IMG/VR virus record: IMGVR_UViG_3300030390_001445
Span: 1 to 41,113 of that record
Length of the DNA: 41,113 bases
Strand: one strand, 5' to 3'
Source: a virus
Below the pieces are notes generated by a model. It did not search any database. It was not told the origin of the DNA and saw nothing but the letters and a program-made list of their open reading frames with translations. Positions 20,221-27,729 of this stretch are shown here, in pieces. The first letter of the stretch is position 1. Each line of letters starts with the position of its first letter. Both the position numbers and the translations under genes were made by a program.

Positions 20221-20295
20221 TATGGGTAACTTCTTTATACACCTATAAAAGAAATATATTAAATAATTAATTTACAAGTAGTTAAAGTATGATAT
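20221..20295 (+). repeat. Array 2 terminal sequence, shared with array 1
   Basis: TATGGGTAAC (20221-20230) is an exact 10-base complement of the cassette start at 19175. Bases 20228-20256 are identical to 5364-5392, and 20282-20295 to 5418-5431, with equal spacing. The second block includes the start codon of the next gene. Confidence 0.8.
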
Positions 20296-20513
20296 TAGAA
20301 ATTAAACTTCTTGCTAAATGGCAATTTAAAGAATATGACTATTATAAAGTAACTACTTGTAAAAAGATTGTTAATACTAAAACGAGTAAATTAGTAAAAT
20401 GTGTTAAAGTAGGTGGTTCAATAGGTTATTACATAAACAAAGTATTTTATAAAAAATCAGATATTAATAAATACATAGAATTAATTCCTAAAAAGTCAAA
20501 TTGTCCGTTTTAA
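20289..20513 (+). CDS. Small basic protein after array 2
   Basis: 74 residues, very Lys-rich and beta-like (KVTTCKKIVNTKTSKLVKC, YYINKVFYKKSDINKYIE), ending NCPF. Its start codon lies inside the sequence shared by the two array ends. Not recognised; size and charge suit a nucleic-acid-binding protein. Confidence 0.6.
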   Translation: MILEIKLLAKWQFKEYDYYKVTTCKKIVNTKTSKLVKCVKVGGSIGYYINKVFYKKSDINKYIELIPKKSNCPF

Positions 20514-20517
20514 TTTG

Positions 20518-20525
20518 TATATTTG
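20518..20525 (+). promoter_or_regulatory. Possible -7 box (TATATTTG)
   Basis: Perfect TAnnTTTG directly after a stop codon and 20 bases before the ATG at 20546. The nearest TTG (20501) is too close for a normal -33, so this is weak. Confidence 0.4.
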
Positions 20526-20545
20526 ATTATGAAACATTTATAGTT

Positions 20546-20749
20546 ATGAAGCCAGAATTTAGAATAAAAGAAAATGAAAAAGGAAAATTTGAAGTTTACT
20601 ACATAGAAAGTTTAGGGTTTAGGTGTAAAGAAATTTTAAAACCTTATGTAACTTGGAGTGGTTTAGATAAAGTATATGAATTTGATACAATAGAATCAGC
20701 TATAAGAGAATTACAATTAGAGGTTATTAAAAATACAGAAAGGGCATAA
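20546..20749 (+). CDS. Small hypothetical protein
   Basis: 67 residues from ATG 20546 (MKPEFRIKENEKGKFEVYY). A longer TTG start would overlap the previous gene and the -7 box. Single beta-rich fold with C-terminal helix. One-base overlap with the next gene. Function unknown. Confidence 0.6.
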   Translation: MKPEFRIKENEKGKFEVYYIESLGFRCKEILKPYVTWSGLDKVYEFDTIESAIRELQLEVIKNTERA

Positions 20750-21276
20750 TGAAACAAAAGATTTGTAAAATATGTAAAGTTAAGTTTGAACCATTAAGAC
20801 CTTTGCAAATGGTATGTTCTTATAAATGCGGAATAGAATATACAAAAAAACAAGAATCAAAGAAGTGGCAAAAGGAAAAGAAAGTATTAAAAGAAAAATT
20901 ACTGACTAAAAAAGACTATCTTAACATATTACAAAAGGTATTTAATACTTACATAAGAACAAGAGATAAAGGAAAGCCTTGTATAAGTTGTGATAAGAAG
21001 TTAACTAAAGAAAATACAAACGCAGGACATTTCTATAGTGTGGGGGCTTATCCAAATTTAAGGTTTAATGAAAACAACGTTCATAATCAATGTATAGAAT
21101 GCAACCTACATAAGCATGGAAACGTTTTAGAGTATAGTTTAAGGCTGCCAAATAGAATTGGAGTAAAAGAATATAACTCACTACAAGAAAGTAGAAATAT
21201 ACCTCTTAAAATAGATATTACAGAATTAAAGGAATTGATATTATATTACAAAGAAAAAACTAAACAACTAAATTAA
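20749..21276 (+). CDS. NinG/Rap-like recombination protein
   Basis: 175 residues. N-terminal zinc finger (C6, C9, C23, C27), a Lys-rich helix, then CISCDKK, NAGHFYSVGAYPNLRFNE, HNQCIECNLHKHGN and an RIG motif. This is the signature of lambda NinG (Rap), a structure-specific recombination nuclease acting on branched DNA in homologous recombination. Length fits the family (about 200). Confidence 0.87.
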   Translation: MKQKICKICKVKFEPLRPLQMVCSYKCGIEYTKKQESKKWQKEKKVLKEKLLTKKDYLNILQKVFNTYIRTRDKGKPCISCDKKLTKENTNAGHFYSVGAYPNLRFNENNVHNQCIECNLHKHGNVLEYSLRLPNRIGVKEYNSLQESRNIPLKIDITELKELILYYKEKTKQLN

Positions 21277-21331
21277 TAGATAGTTATTTAAAAGATATTT
21301 AAAATAAGATTTAACAGGTAAAAAATATATT

Positions 21332-21505
21332 ATGATAATAGAAACTAAATTTGAATGTATGAAAAATAAAGCTGGGTATTCATTTTCATTAATACCTTGT
21401 TTAATTATAAGTAAAGATAATGATTTAAGGTACAAGGCTATTGATGTTGTATTCTGTTGGTTGTTTTTTTATTATAAGATAGAATTAATTGAAACTAAAT
21501 GCTAG
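21332..21505 (+). CDS. Small hypothetical protein
   Basis: 57 residues with a hydrophobic aromatic stretch (VVFCWLFFYYKIELIE) that may be a short membrane segment. ATG in an AT-rich context; overlaps the next gene by 7 bases. Function unknown. Confidence 0.4.
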   Translation: MIIETKFECMKNKAGYSFSLIPCLIISKDNDLRYKAIDVVFCWLFFYYKIELIETKC

Positions 21506-21657
21506 AAATAGAGGTAATAAAATTTGAACGTAAAAGCAATAAACCAACCGCAAAGAAAATAATGTCTTTGGATAATTGGAATAAATTTAATAAGTTTACA
21601 AAATATTATTATTATAAAGCGTATCAAATTGGATTTAGTTCGTTTGATTTAAAATAA
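21499..21657 (+). CDS. Small basic protein
   Basis: 52 residues, Lys/Tyr-rich (FNKFTKYYYYKAYQIGF). Overlaps the previous gene. Function unknown. Confidence 0.45.
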   Translation: MLEIEVIKFERKSNKPTAKKIMSLDNWNKFNKFTKYYYYKAYQIGFSSFDLK

Positions 21658-21670
21658 TTTTGTATATTTG
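21644..21670 (+). promoter_or_regulatory. Promoter before lipoprotein gene
   Basis: TATATTTG at 21663-21670 is a full -7 consensus; TTG at 21644-21646 gives a short 16-base spacer. It lies 21 bases before the gene at 21691. Confidence 0.5.
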
Positions 21671-21690
21671 TTTAACTAAACTAAAAAACT

Positions 21691-21912
21691 ATGAAAAAAA
21701 TAATCGGATTAATAATATTAGCAAGTTTGTTAATATCTTGTAATAATGATGATGATGTAAAAAATTGTAATTGCGATGCAAGGTACAAAGATGAGGGTAT
21801 GACTGGATTTTATGTAATTCAAGACGTGCCTATTAATTGTGAAACAGCTCAACCTTTAGAAGAAATAAACGGAACAATTTTTTTAGGTTGTGATAATAGA
21901 GATATACCATAA
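21691..21912 (+). CDS. Small secreted lipoprotein
   Basis: 73 residues. N-terminal signal MKKIIGLIILASLLISCNN with lipobox Cys17, then an acidic patch NNDDD and several Cys (NCNCDARY, CETA, GCDN). The acidic run just after the lipid Cys resembles the Bacteroidota lipoprotein export signal for the cell surface. A role in superinfection exclusion is a common one for phage lipoproteins but is only a guess here. Confidence 0.7.
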   Translation: MKKIIGLIILASLLISCNNDDDVKNCNCDARYKDEGMTGFYVIQDVPINCETAQPLEEINGTIFLGCDNRDIP

Positions 21913-22043
21913 TGAAAAAAAAGAGTAAACATATAAGTACTATTGAAGCTAAAAAAATAGCATTAAAAGATATTACTAAAGATAGTGAGTTTAACTATGT
22001 TTACAAGGAAAAAGATATTTTAAAAAGCCTTAAAAATGATTAG
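21912..22043 (+). CDS. Basic micropeptide
   Basis: 43 residues, Lys-rich helix (ISTIEAKKIALKDITKD). One-base overlap with the lipoprotein gene and 8-base overlap with the next. Function unknown. Confidence 0.5.
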   Translation: MKKKSKHISTIEAKKIALKDITKDSEFNYVYKEKDILKSLKND

Positions 22044-22164
22044 ATACTACATAGCAGAAGCTAATAACGGTTTTAAATTCTATTGCTTAGCGTCTAATGA
22101 TGTACAGGCAAAAGAAAAACAAAACGAATTAATAGCTCAGTTTCCAGAGTTAAAAAGAATATAA
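22036..22164 (+). CDS. Small hypothetical protein
   Basis: 42 residues with a beta-beta-alpha look (MIRYYIAEANNGFKFYCLAS). Tight spacing with neighbours supports translation. Function unknown. Confidence 0.5.
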   Translation: MIRYYIAEANNGFKFYCLASNDVQAKEKQNELIAQFPELKRI

Positions 22165-22167
22165 GTA

Positions 22168-22371
22168 ATGATAAAAAAATCAACACAACAATTTAAACCT
22201 TTAGACTATTCAAATATAATTGTAAAGAAATTCAATGATAATGAAATTTACTTATGTTCTTTCTTTGATAATTCTTACGATTACTTAGTAGGTACTCAAG
22301 CAGGTAGAGTAGAAACTAATGTTTTTTTAGAAGATATTGAATGGTGGATTTATACTAATGAATTAATATAA
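22168..22371 (+). CDS. Hypothetical protein upstream of terminase
   Basis: 67 residues, beta-rich with aromatic residues (CSFFDNSYDYLVGTQAGRVE, then DIEWWIYTNELI). Overlaps the small terminase start by TAATG. Function unknown. Confidence 0.55.
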   Translation: MIKKSTQQFKPLDYSNIIVKKFNDNEIYLCSFFDNSYDYLVGTQAGRVETNVFLEDIEWWIYTNELI

Positions 22372-22820
22372 TGGCGTATAGTAAAGAAGAAATACAATCT
22401 TTTAAAGATAATATAATCGAGCTTTTATCTAATGGAGAAAGCTTAAAAAGTATATTGGAAAATAATAAAGAAATGCCAAGCAGACCAATTGTTTATACTT
22501 GGCTGAATGAAGATAATGCTAATTTTGATAAAGAGTTCCTTAACAACTACGTGCGCGCGCGAGAGGATTCAGCAGACATTGACGCAGAGAAAATACAAGA
22601 GTTAGCAGAGAAGACTTTAAAAGGAACTTACGACCCTCAAAGTGCTAGAATAGCTTTAGATGCTTATAAGTGGAGTGCTGGAAAAAAGAAGCCTAAAAAG
22701 TACGGGGATAAGTTAGATTTAACTTCTGGTAATGAAAAAATACAACAAGCATCAATACCTTTGATTTTATCAGATGGTAGAACTTACGAAGATTTAAAGA
22801 ACGAGTTAAAACCAGAGTAA
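22371..22820 (+). CDS. Terminase small subunit
   Basis: 149 residues. N-terminal helical region with an HTH-like segment (SLKSILENNKEMPSRPIVYTWL), a central ARIALDAYKW helix, and the KKPKKYGDK phrase common in phage small terminases before an oligomerisation tail. It recognises phage DNA and hands it to the large subunit. The large subunit follows with a one-base overlap. Confidence 0.87.
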   Translation: MAYSKEEIQSFKDNIIELLSNGESLKSILENNKEMPSRPIVYTWLNEDNANFDKEFLNNYVRAREDSADIDAEKIQELAEKTLKGTYDPQSARIALDAYKWSAGKKKPKKYGDKLDLTSGNEKIQQASIPLILSDGRTYEDLKNELKPE

Positions 22821-24187
22821 TGGAGTATGGAATAACAGAGGTTTTTGTTAAACATGATTTTTACTCTTCTTTAAAAATTAAATTTATAAAAGAAGAAAAC
22901 GGAAAAACTTATTTACTAAAAGATTTAGGAGATAAGTTTTCTGTTGTTAAAGAGATTTCGAATACAAAAAAAGTATATTTAGCTTCTGAAAACTTCCATC
23001 CATCAAAATTAGATTACCAATTAAAGTATATTTATGAAGACGGTGAATACTCTGTATATCGTTATAAATATATAATGCACGTTGGAAGCTCAAGAAGTTC
23101 AAAATCTTTTAGTTTAGAAGAGGCTGCTATAAGAAAATGTGAAGAAATACCTAATTTAAGGATAAACATTTGGAGAGATACAAGAGAAAGTTTGTCTGGC
23201 ACAATATGGGCTGATTTTAAAAAATTATTTCCATTGTCTGGTAGAAAATATAATTTTACAAGAAACACAGTTCCTATTTATTTTAATAATAGTTCAAGAA
23301 TAGAACCACATGGAGCTGACAGTACAAATGCACATGGAACAACTCAGGATATAGCTTGGTTAAATGAGCCATATAAAATTACAAATGAAGCGTTTACTCA
23401 GATAGCAATGCGTTCAAATCAGGTTTGGATGGATTTAAACCCAAAAGCAAAACATTGGTCCGATACGGTAGCAAAAAATCCAAGATGTAAAGTTATACAT
23501 AGTACATTTATGTTAAACCCATTTTGCCCTACTCAACAAAAAGCAGAAATACTATCTTTCAATCCTGACAACCCTGTAAATGTAGCTAATGGAACTGCTG
23601 ATGCATATAATTGGAATGTATATGGACTAGGTTTAAAGGCTGAAAAACCAAACAGAATTTATAAAGGCTTCGGAGTTATTACAAAAGAGTTTTACGATGG
23701 TTTGCCTTTCCCAGAGTATTACGGAATGGATTTTGGCTCTACCAATCCGAGCGCGGTTGTGGGTGTTAAATACAATGGAGAAAATGAGTTTTTTACTCAC
23801 GAGTATCTATACAAGCCTATTAGCCAAATGACGGGTACATTAGCTGAAAATTTAATAGCATCAGGAATAAGAAAAGATTTACCTTTAGTTTGTGATAGTG
23901 CCGACCCGTCAAGAATTGCGGAGCTTACAGTTAGTGGATTTAATGTTATACCAGCATCAAAACCTAACGGCTCAGTTAATCAGGGTATAGATTTTATTAA
24001 CTCAATGAAAAACTTTTATACAGAATGTTCATTGAATTATGAGTATGAGTATGAGAATTATGAATGGGAAGTGATTAACGGAATGAATTTAGATAGACCG
24101 ATTAAAAAAGATGACCATATCTTAGACGCAGACCGTTATATTAAAACATATTTACAGTTTTATTTAGGTATAAATCAAAGAATTTAA
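22820..24187 (+). CDS. Terminase large subunit
   Basis: 455 residues. ATPase: Walker A GSSRSSKS (89-96), Walker B IAWLNEP with E183. Nuclease: acidic residues in YGMDFGS (D304), CDSADPS (D359, D362) and DDHILDADRY (D431-D438), the RNase-H-like set. The motor packages DNA into proheads through the portal and cuts it. The first ~70 residues before the ATPase resemble those of PBSX-type terminases. No stop or frameshift is seen. Confidence 0.93.
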   Translation: MEYGITEVFVKHDFYSSLKIKFIKEENGKTYLLKDLGDKFSVVKEISNTKKVYLASENFHPSKLDYQLKYIYEDGEYSVYRYKYIMHVGSSRSSKSFSLEEAAIRKCEEIPNLRINIWRDTRESLSGTIWADFKKLFPLSGRKYNFTRNTVPIYFNNSSRIEPHGADSTNAHGTTQDIAWLNEPYKITNEAFTQIAMRSNQVWMDLNPKAKHWSDTVAKNPRCKVIHSTFMLNPFCPTQQKAEILSFNPDNPVNVANGTADAYNWNVYGLGLKAEKPNRIYKGFGVITKEFYDGLPFPEYYGMDFGSTNPSAVVGVKYNGENEFFTHEYLYKPISQMTGTLAENLIASGIRKDLPLVCDSADPSRIAELTVSGFNVIPASKPNGSVNQGIDFINSMKNFYTECSLNYEYEYENYEWEVINGMNLDRPIKKDDHILDADRYIKTYLQFYLGINQRI

Positions 24188-24216
24188 AAAATTATTTAAA
24201 ATAATTATAAATAAAG

Positions 24217-24248
24217 TTGCATTTATTAAAAAAGTTTTTATATATTTG
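24217..24248 (+). promoter_or_regulatory. Promoter of the structural operon
   Basis: TTG (24217-24219), 21-base spacer, TATATTTG (24241-24248). It lies between terminase and portal and would drive head and tail genes. Confidence 0.75.
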
Positions 24249-24276
24249 TGAATTATAAACAACGTTCTTTTCATTT

Positions 24277-25485
24277 ATGGGATTATTCAACTTTTTTGGA
24301 AGTAAAAAAATAGACGTAACACGTAATAAAGACGGTACATTTTGGTATGAAATACAAAACAATGCGTTTGGTAATTCTCAAAAGTACTTAGACTGGAGTT
24401 TAAACAACCCTGTCTTATTTAGTATTATTGCGCTACGTTCTAAGATGATTTCACAAATGAAAATAACACACCTTGACTCGCAAGGTAATGTTATAGAAAA
24501 TAGCGACGTTTTAAAATTATTAAAACAACCTAACTATTTTCAATCTCAAGAAGATTTTATGTTTCAATTAGCTTGGTTTTTATCGGTTAACGGTAACAAC
24601 TATTGCTATAAGAAACAACCTTTATCAACTCAATTACCTAAAGCTTTATATAATCTTATTCCAAGTGAAATAGATTTTGATAAGGTAATGGATATTGACA
24701 AGTTCATTACTGACGATAAAGATTTTAAAGAAGTAGGTAAAAAAACTATTAAATACACTTTAGATAGTCAAGAGTATAAACTACCTATTAATTCTATTAT
24801 TCCTTTTTACGACATTACTAACGGTTTGACTTGTAATTCATTATTACAAAGCCCAAGTCGTGTGGGTGCTATTTCTAAAACACTTCAAAACATAGATGAG
24901 AATTTAAAGTCTAAGAACTTAAATCTTAAAATGTCGCAAAAGTATTTAGGGGTTAATAAGAACATTGCTAACGGAACAAGCACACCACTAAGACAAGGCG
25001 ACAAAGATTTAATAGAGCGTACTTTAATGAGTAAGTCAGTATTAACCACTAACGGAGATATTGAAGTAAAACACTTAATAGGAGATTTAAAAAGACTTTA
25101 TTTAGATGAACAATTTGCGCAAGATGCTCAAACTTGTTTATTAGCATTTGGTTTAAACAATGATGTTTTAAACTACTTTGCGGGTGGCTCTTCTACGTTT
25201 GAAAACCAAGAGAAAGGAGAACAGAGATTTGTACAAAATGAAATACAAGGCGTATCTAATAATATAGTTAATAGTATTGCATCTTCTTTAGGTTTAATTG
25301 ATAAGGGAGAAAGTTTGCAAGCTTCATTCGACCATTTACCAGTTATGCAGTCTTTGATATTTGAAAAGATTACGACATTGACTGAATTGCAAAATAGTAT
25401 TAAAATCGGTTTAGAGAACGGAACTATTGAAGCTAATGAAGCTAAAGAAATGGTTAAGAATTTACGAATTAAATTAGGTTTATAA
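24277..25485 (+). CDS. Portal protein (HK97-like)
   Basis: 402 residues, standard size for the HK97 portal family. Typical phrases: FSIIALRSKMISQMKI (stem-side helix), WFLSVNGNNYCYKK, a central LNLKMSQKYLGV segment and a C-terminal TTLTELQNSIKIGL. It forms the dodecameric ring at one capsid vertex that DNA passes through. Placed between terminase and protease as usual. Confidence 0.87.
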   Translation: MGLFNFFGSKKIDVTRNKDGTFWYEIQNNAFGNSQKYLDWSLNNPVLFSIIALRSKMISQMKITHLDSQGNVIENSDVLKLLKQPNYFQSQEDFMFQLAWFLSVNGNNYCYKKQPLSTQLPKALYNLIPSEIDFDKVMDIDKFITDDKDFKEVGKKTIKYTLDSQEYKLPINSIIPFYDITNGLTCNSLLQSPSRVGAISKTLQNIDENLKSKNLNLKMSQKYLGVNKNIANGTSTPLRQGDKDLIERTLMSKSVLTTNGDIEVKHLIGDLKRLYLDEQFAQDAQTCLLAFGLNNDVLNYFAGGSSTFENQEKGEQRFVQNEIQGVSNNIVNSIASSLGLIDKGESLQASFDHLPVMQSLIFEKITTLTELQNSIKIGLENGTIEANEAKEMVKNLRIKLGL

Positions 25486-25601
25486 TGGAATTGAAAGAAA
25501 TAAATAAACATTTAGAGAAAGAAAGTATTTCTCCAGAGCTTAAAAAGGCTTTAGAAGTTAGAAAATATGTTTTAGAAAACAACAAAACAATAAAGAAATG
25601 A
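25485..25601 (+). CDS. Helical micropeptide between portal and protease
   Basis: 38 residues, charged helix (LKEINKHLEKESISPELKKA). One-base overlap with the portal stop and 4-base overlap with the protease start. Function unknown; it may help coupling. Confidence 0.5.
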   Translation: MELKEINKHLEKESISPELKKALEVRKYVLENNKTIKK

Positions 25602-26377
25602 ATATAAACGAATTAGTAACAAACAAAGAAGAACTTATTAAGCTAAAGAAAGCAGAAATAAAGACCGTTAAAGGTGGTTTAAGTTCTATTACTAAATCTA
25701 ATACCAATGAAATAAAAGGCACGTTTAAAAACAATGAAAATAGTTTAGAGCGTACTATTATTGGTAATACTTATTTATGGATGGATTCACACGATGATGT
25801 ACATGCTAAAGGGTGTTTCTCTAAATCTATAAAAGAAAGTAAGGGTGTTTTTCATTTACACGACCACGAGTTTAAAATTACTTCTAAAGTAGGAGAGCCT
25901 AAAAGTGTTTATGAAACTCAAATAGCTTGGAAAGACTTAGGTATAAATAAAAGCGGAACAACAGAAGCTTTATTTATGGATACTGAAATATTCAAAGATT
26001 ATAACGCTCAAATATTTAACGAATATAAATATAATCGTATTAATCAACATAGTGTAGGTATGCAATATGTTAAGATTGATTTAGCCGTTAACGATCAAAG
26101 TTATGAAGCTGAATATAAAGTATGGCAAGATAATATAGATAGTGTAGGAAACAAAGAAAAAGCTACTGAAAAGGGTTATTTTTGGTTAGTTCGTGAAGCT
26201 AAACTAATTGAAATTAGTGCCGTTTTAGCTGGTAGCAATGAATTAACACCTACATTAACAGAAGATAAAACAGAAGCCGTTGATAACACTTCTAAAACAG
26301 AGCCGTCAATTGACACTCAAAAAGCCGAGCAAGAAGCTCAAATAGAATATTTAAAACAAGTAATTAACAACATTTAA
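25598..26377 (+). CDS. Prohead protease (HK97 family, S78-like)
   Basis: 259 residues. Core from about residue 45: ERTIIGNTYLWMDSHDDVHA, catalytic-region FHLHDHEF (H86-H90) and INQHSVGMQY with candidate nucleophile S152, then LIEISAVLAGSNELTP, the typical family ending. The first 40 residues and the C-terminal 35 are polar and may be cleaved. It trims the capsid delta domain during maturation. Confidence 0.88.
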   Translation: MNINELVTNKEELIKLKKAEIKTVKGGLSSITKSNTNEIKGTFKNNENSLERTIIGNTYLWMDSHDDVHAKGCFSKSIKESKGVFHLHDHEFKITSKVGEPKSVYETQIAWKDLGINKSGTTEALFMDTEIFKDYNAQIFNEYKYNRINQHSVGMQYVKIDLAVNDQSYEAEYKVWQDNIDSVGNKEKATEKGYFWLVREAKLIEISAVLAGSNELTPTLTEDKTEAVDNTSKTEPSIDTQKAEQEAQIEYLKQVINNI

Positions 26378-26386
26378 TTTAAACAA

Positions 26387-27568
26387 ATGGAAGAATTAGT
26401 AAAAAGTTTTGAGGCTAAAATTGATGCTTTAAAAACAGAAAGCGTATCTAAAACAGAATTAGACGCATTAAAAAATGAATTGGAAACAATTAAGTCAAAC
26501 AACAAAGAAGCTGAATTAAAAGCTAACATTGAAGAAATGGCTAACAGATTGGTAGAATTAGAAACTAAAGGAATTTCAAACGTGAGAAAGACTTTAAAAG
26601 ACGAGTTAAAAGAAAATAAAGAAGCTATTGAGGCTATTGCTAAAGGTAGTAATGCAGAGGTTGTAATCAAAGCCGATACAAATAGAGCTTCTATTGCTAA
26701 CAACGAGCAAGCTTTAGATTTAACTGATATAGGGCAATTAGCAACAAGAAAATTATCTTTATATGATGTTTTCCCAAAAGTGCAAGTTTCAAGCTCAAAC
26801 AACAACGGAACTATTAGATATTACGATTGGGACGAGGCAACTATTGCACGTGCTGCTGCTTCTGTAGCTGAGGGTGTAGCTTTTCCAGAGTCTACTGCTA
26901 AATTTAAAAAAGGTTCTATTGTAATTGAGAAAATCGGAGATACTTTACCTGTAACAGAAGAGTTTTTTGAAGATGAGGCTATGTTTGCTTCTGAATTAAA
27001 CTTATTCTTAAACACTAACGTAGCTTTAGAGGTTGACAGACAATTATCTAACACAACAGGAGCTTCAAATACTTTAGTTGGTTTATATGCTTCAACTCCT
27101 GCCTACACTCCTGTAGCTTCGGGAATTACTGACGCTAATGTTTACGATTTGATTATCAAAATGGCTGAGGATATTACTGTGACAGGTGGTTCTAAATATA
27201 TGCCTGATACAATTGTAGCACCTCGTTCGGTTATTAACAAAATGAAGCTTAAAAAAGACGGAGATAATAACTATATGTTACCTCCTTTTGTTTCTGCTGA
27301 TGGTAGAAATATTGATGGTATGACAGTTGTAGAGTCTAATATTTCTCCTGCTAACTCAATCATTGTTTGTGATAGAAGATTTGCTAAGATTTACGAAAAA
27401 GGCGGAGTAGAATTATCAAAAGGTTATATTGGTAACCAATTTGTTGAGGATGCAATGACTTTAAAAGCTCGTAAAAGATTAGCTTTCTTAATTAGAGAAG
27501 CTGATAAGGGAGGATTTAGAAAAGTTACAGACGTAGCTGCTGCATTAGTTACTTTAGCAACTCCTTAA
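26387..27568 (+). CDS. Major capsid protein (HK97 fold) with N-terminal delta domain
   Basis: 393 residues. Residues ~1-95 are a charged coiled coil (EELVKSFEAKIDALKTESV) acting as scaffold and probably removed by the upstream protease. The rest has HK97-type features: LATRKLSLYDVFPKV, IVIEKIGDTLPVTEEF, MPDTIVAPRSVINK and LKARKRLAFLIREADKG. It builds the icosahedral shell. Confidence 0.93.
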   Translation: MEELVKSFEAKIDALKTESVSKTELDALKNELETIKSNNKEAELKANIEEMANRLVELETKGISNVRKTLKDELKENKEAIEAIAKGSNAEVVIKADTNRASIANNEQALDLTDIGQLATRKLSLYDVFPKVQVSSSNNNGTIRYYDWDEATIARAAASVAEGVAFPESTAKFKKGSIVIEKIGDTLPVTEEFFEDEAMFASELNLFLNTNVALEVDRQLSNTTGASNTLVGLYASTPAYTPVASGITDANVYDLIIKMAEDITVTGGSKYMPDTIVAPRSVINKMKLKKDGDNNYMLPPFVSADGRNIDGMTVVESNISPANSIIVCDRRFAKIYEKGGVELSKGYIGNQFVEDAMTLKARKRLAFLIREADKGGFRKVTDVAAALVTLATP

Positions 27569-27570
27569 TT

Positions 27571-27729
27571 ATGGTTAAAATAGAGTTTACAAGCGATTAC
27601 GCAACAAAAAAGCAAGGTAATATTGCTGAGTATGACGGACAATTAGCGAGTACTCTTATTAGCTTAGGAGTAGCAAAGTTGTTTAAAGAAGCAAAAGAAG
27701 TAAAAGAAAAGCCTAAAAAAAGTAAATAA
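27571..27729 (+). CDS. Small protein after capsid gene
   Basis: 52 residues. Short beta segment (VKIEFTSDYATKKQGNIAEY) and a Lys-rich tail. Small proteins of this place often sit between capsid and connector; no family certain. Overlaps the next gene by TAATG. Confidence 0.55.
   Translation: MVKIEFTSDYATKKQGNIAEYDGQLASTLISLGVAKLFKEAKEVKEKPKKSK

Larger units (their letters stand above)
15381..20256 (+). mobile_element. Integron-like cassette array 2 (8 cassettes, no integrase)
   Basis: Eight attC-like sites (from 15381, 15711, 16084, 17042, 17403, 17708, 18798, 19123) separate eight cassettes, all + strand. Start/end boxes: 15496/15719, 15839/16094, 16134/17049, 17161/17411, 17613/17715, 17783/18807, 18928/19133, 19175/20230. 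Seven of the eight pairs are complementary over 7-11 bases; the first pair matches only weakly. Cargo is three DNA methyltransferases and five small unknown proteins. The array starts just after a promoter and ends in the 29-bp sequence shared with array 1. No integrase gene is present in the window. Confidence 0.75.

Noticed and set aside
3327-20256. CRISPR array or simple dispersed MITE family as explanation for the repeated hairpins
   Set aside because: Hairpin sequences, loop sizes and box sequences differ from site to site and spacers are genes, so it is not a CRISPR. MITEs would have shared terminal ends, while here each cassette has private matching ends.
26374-26805. Long open frame on the - strand (143 codons)
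   Set aside because: It is the mirror of the coiled-coil part of the capsid gene, with a low-complexity Ser/Leu composition caused by the reverse complement of Lys/Glu codons. No - strand gene in the window has independent support.
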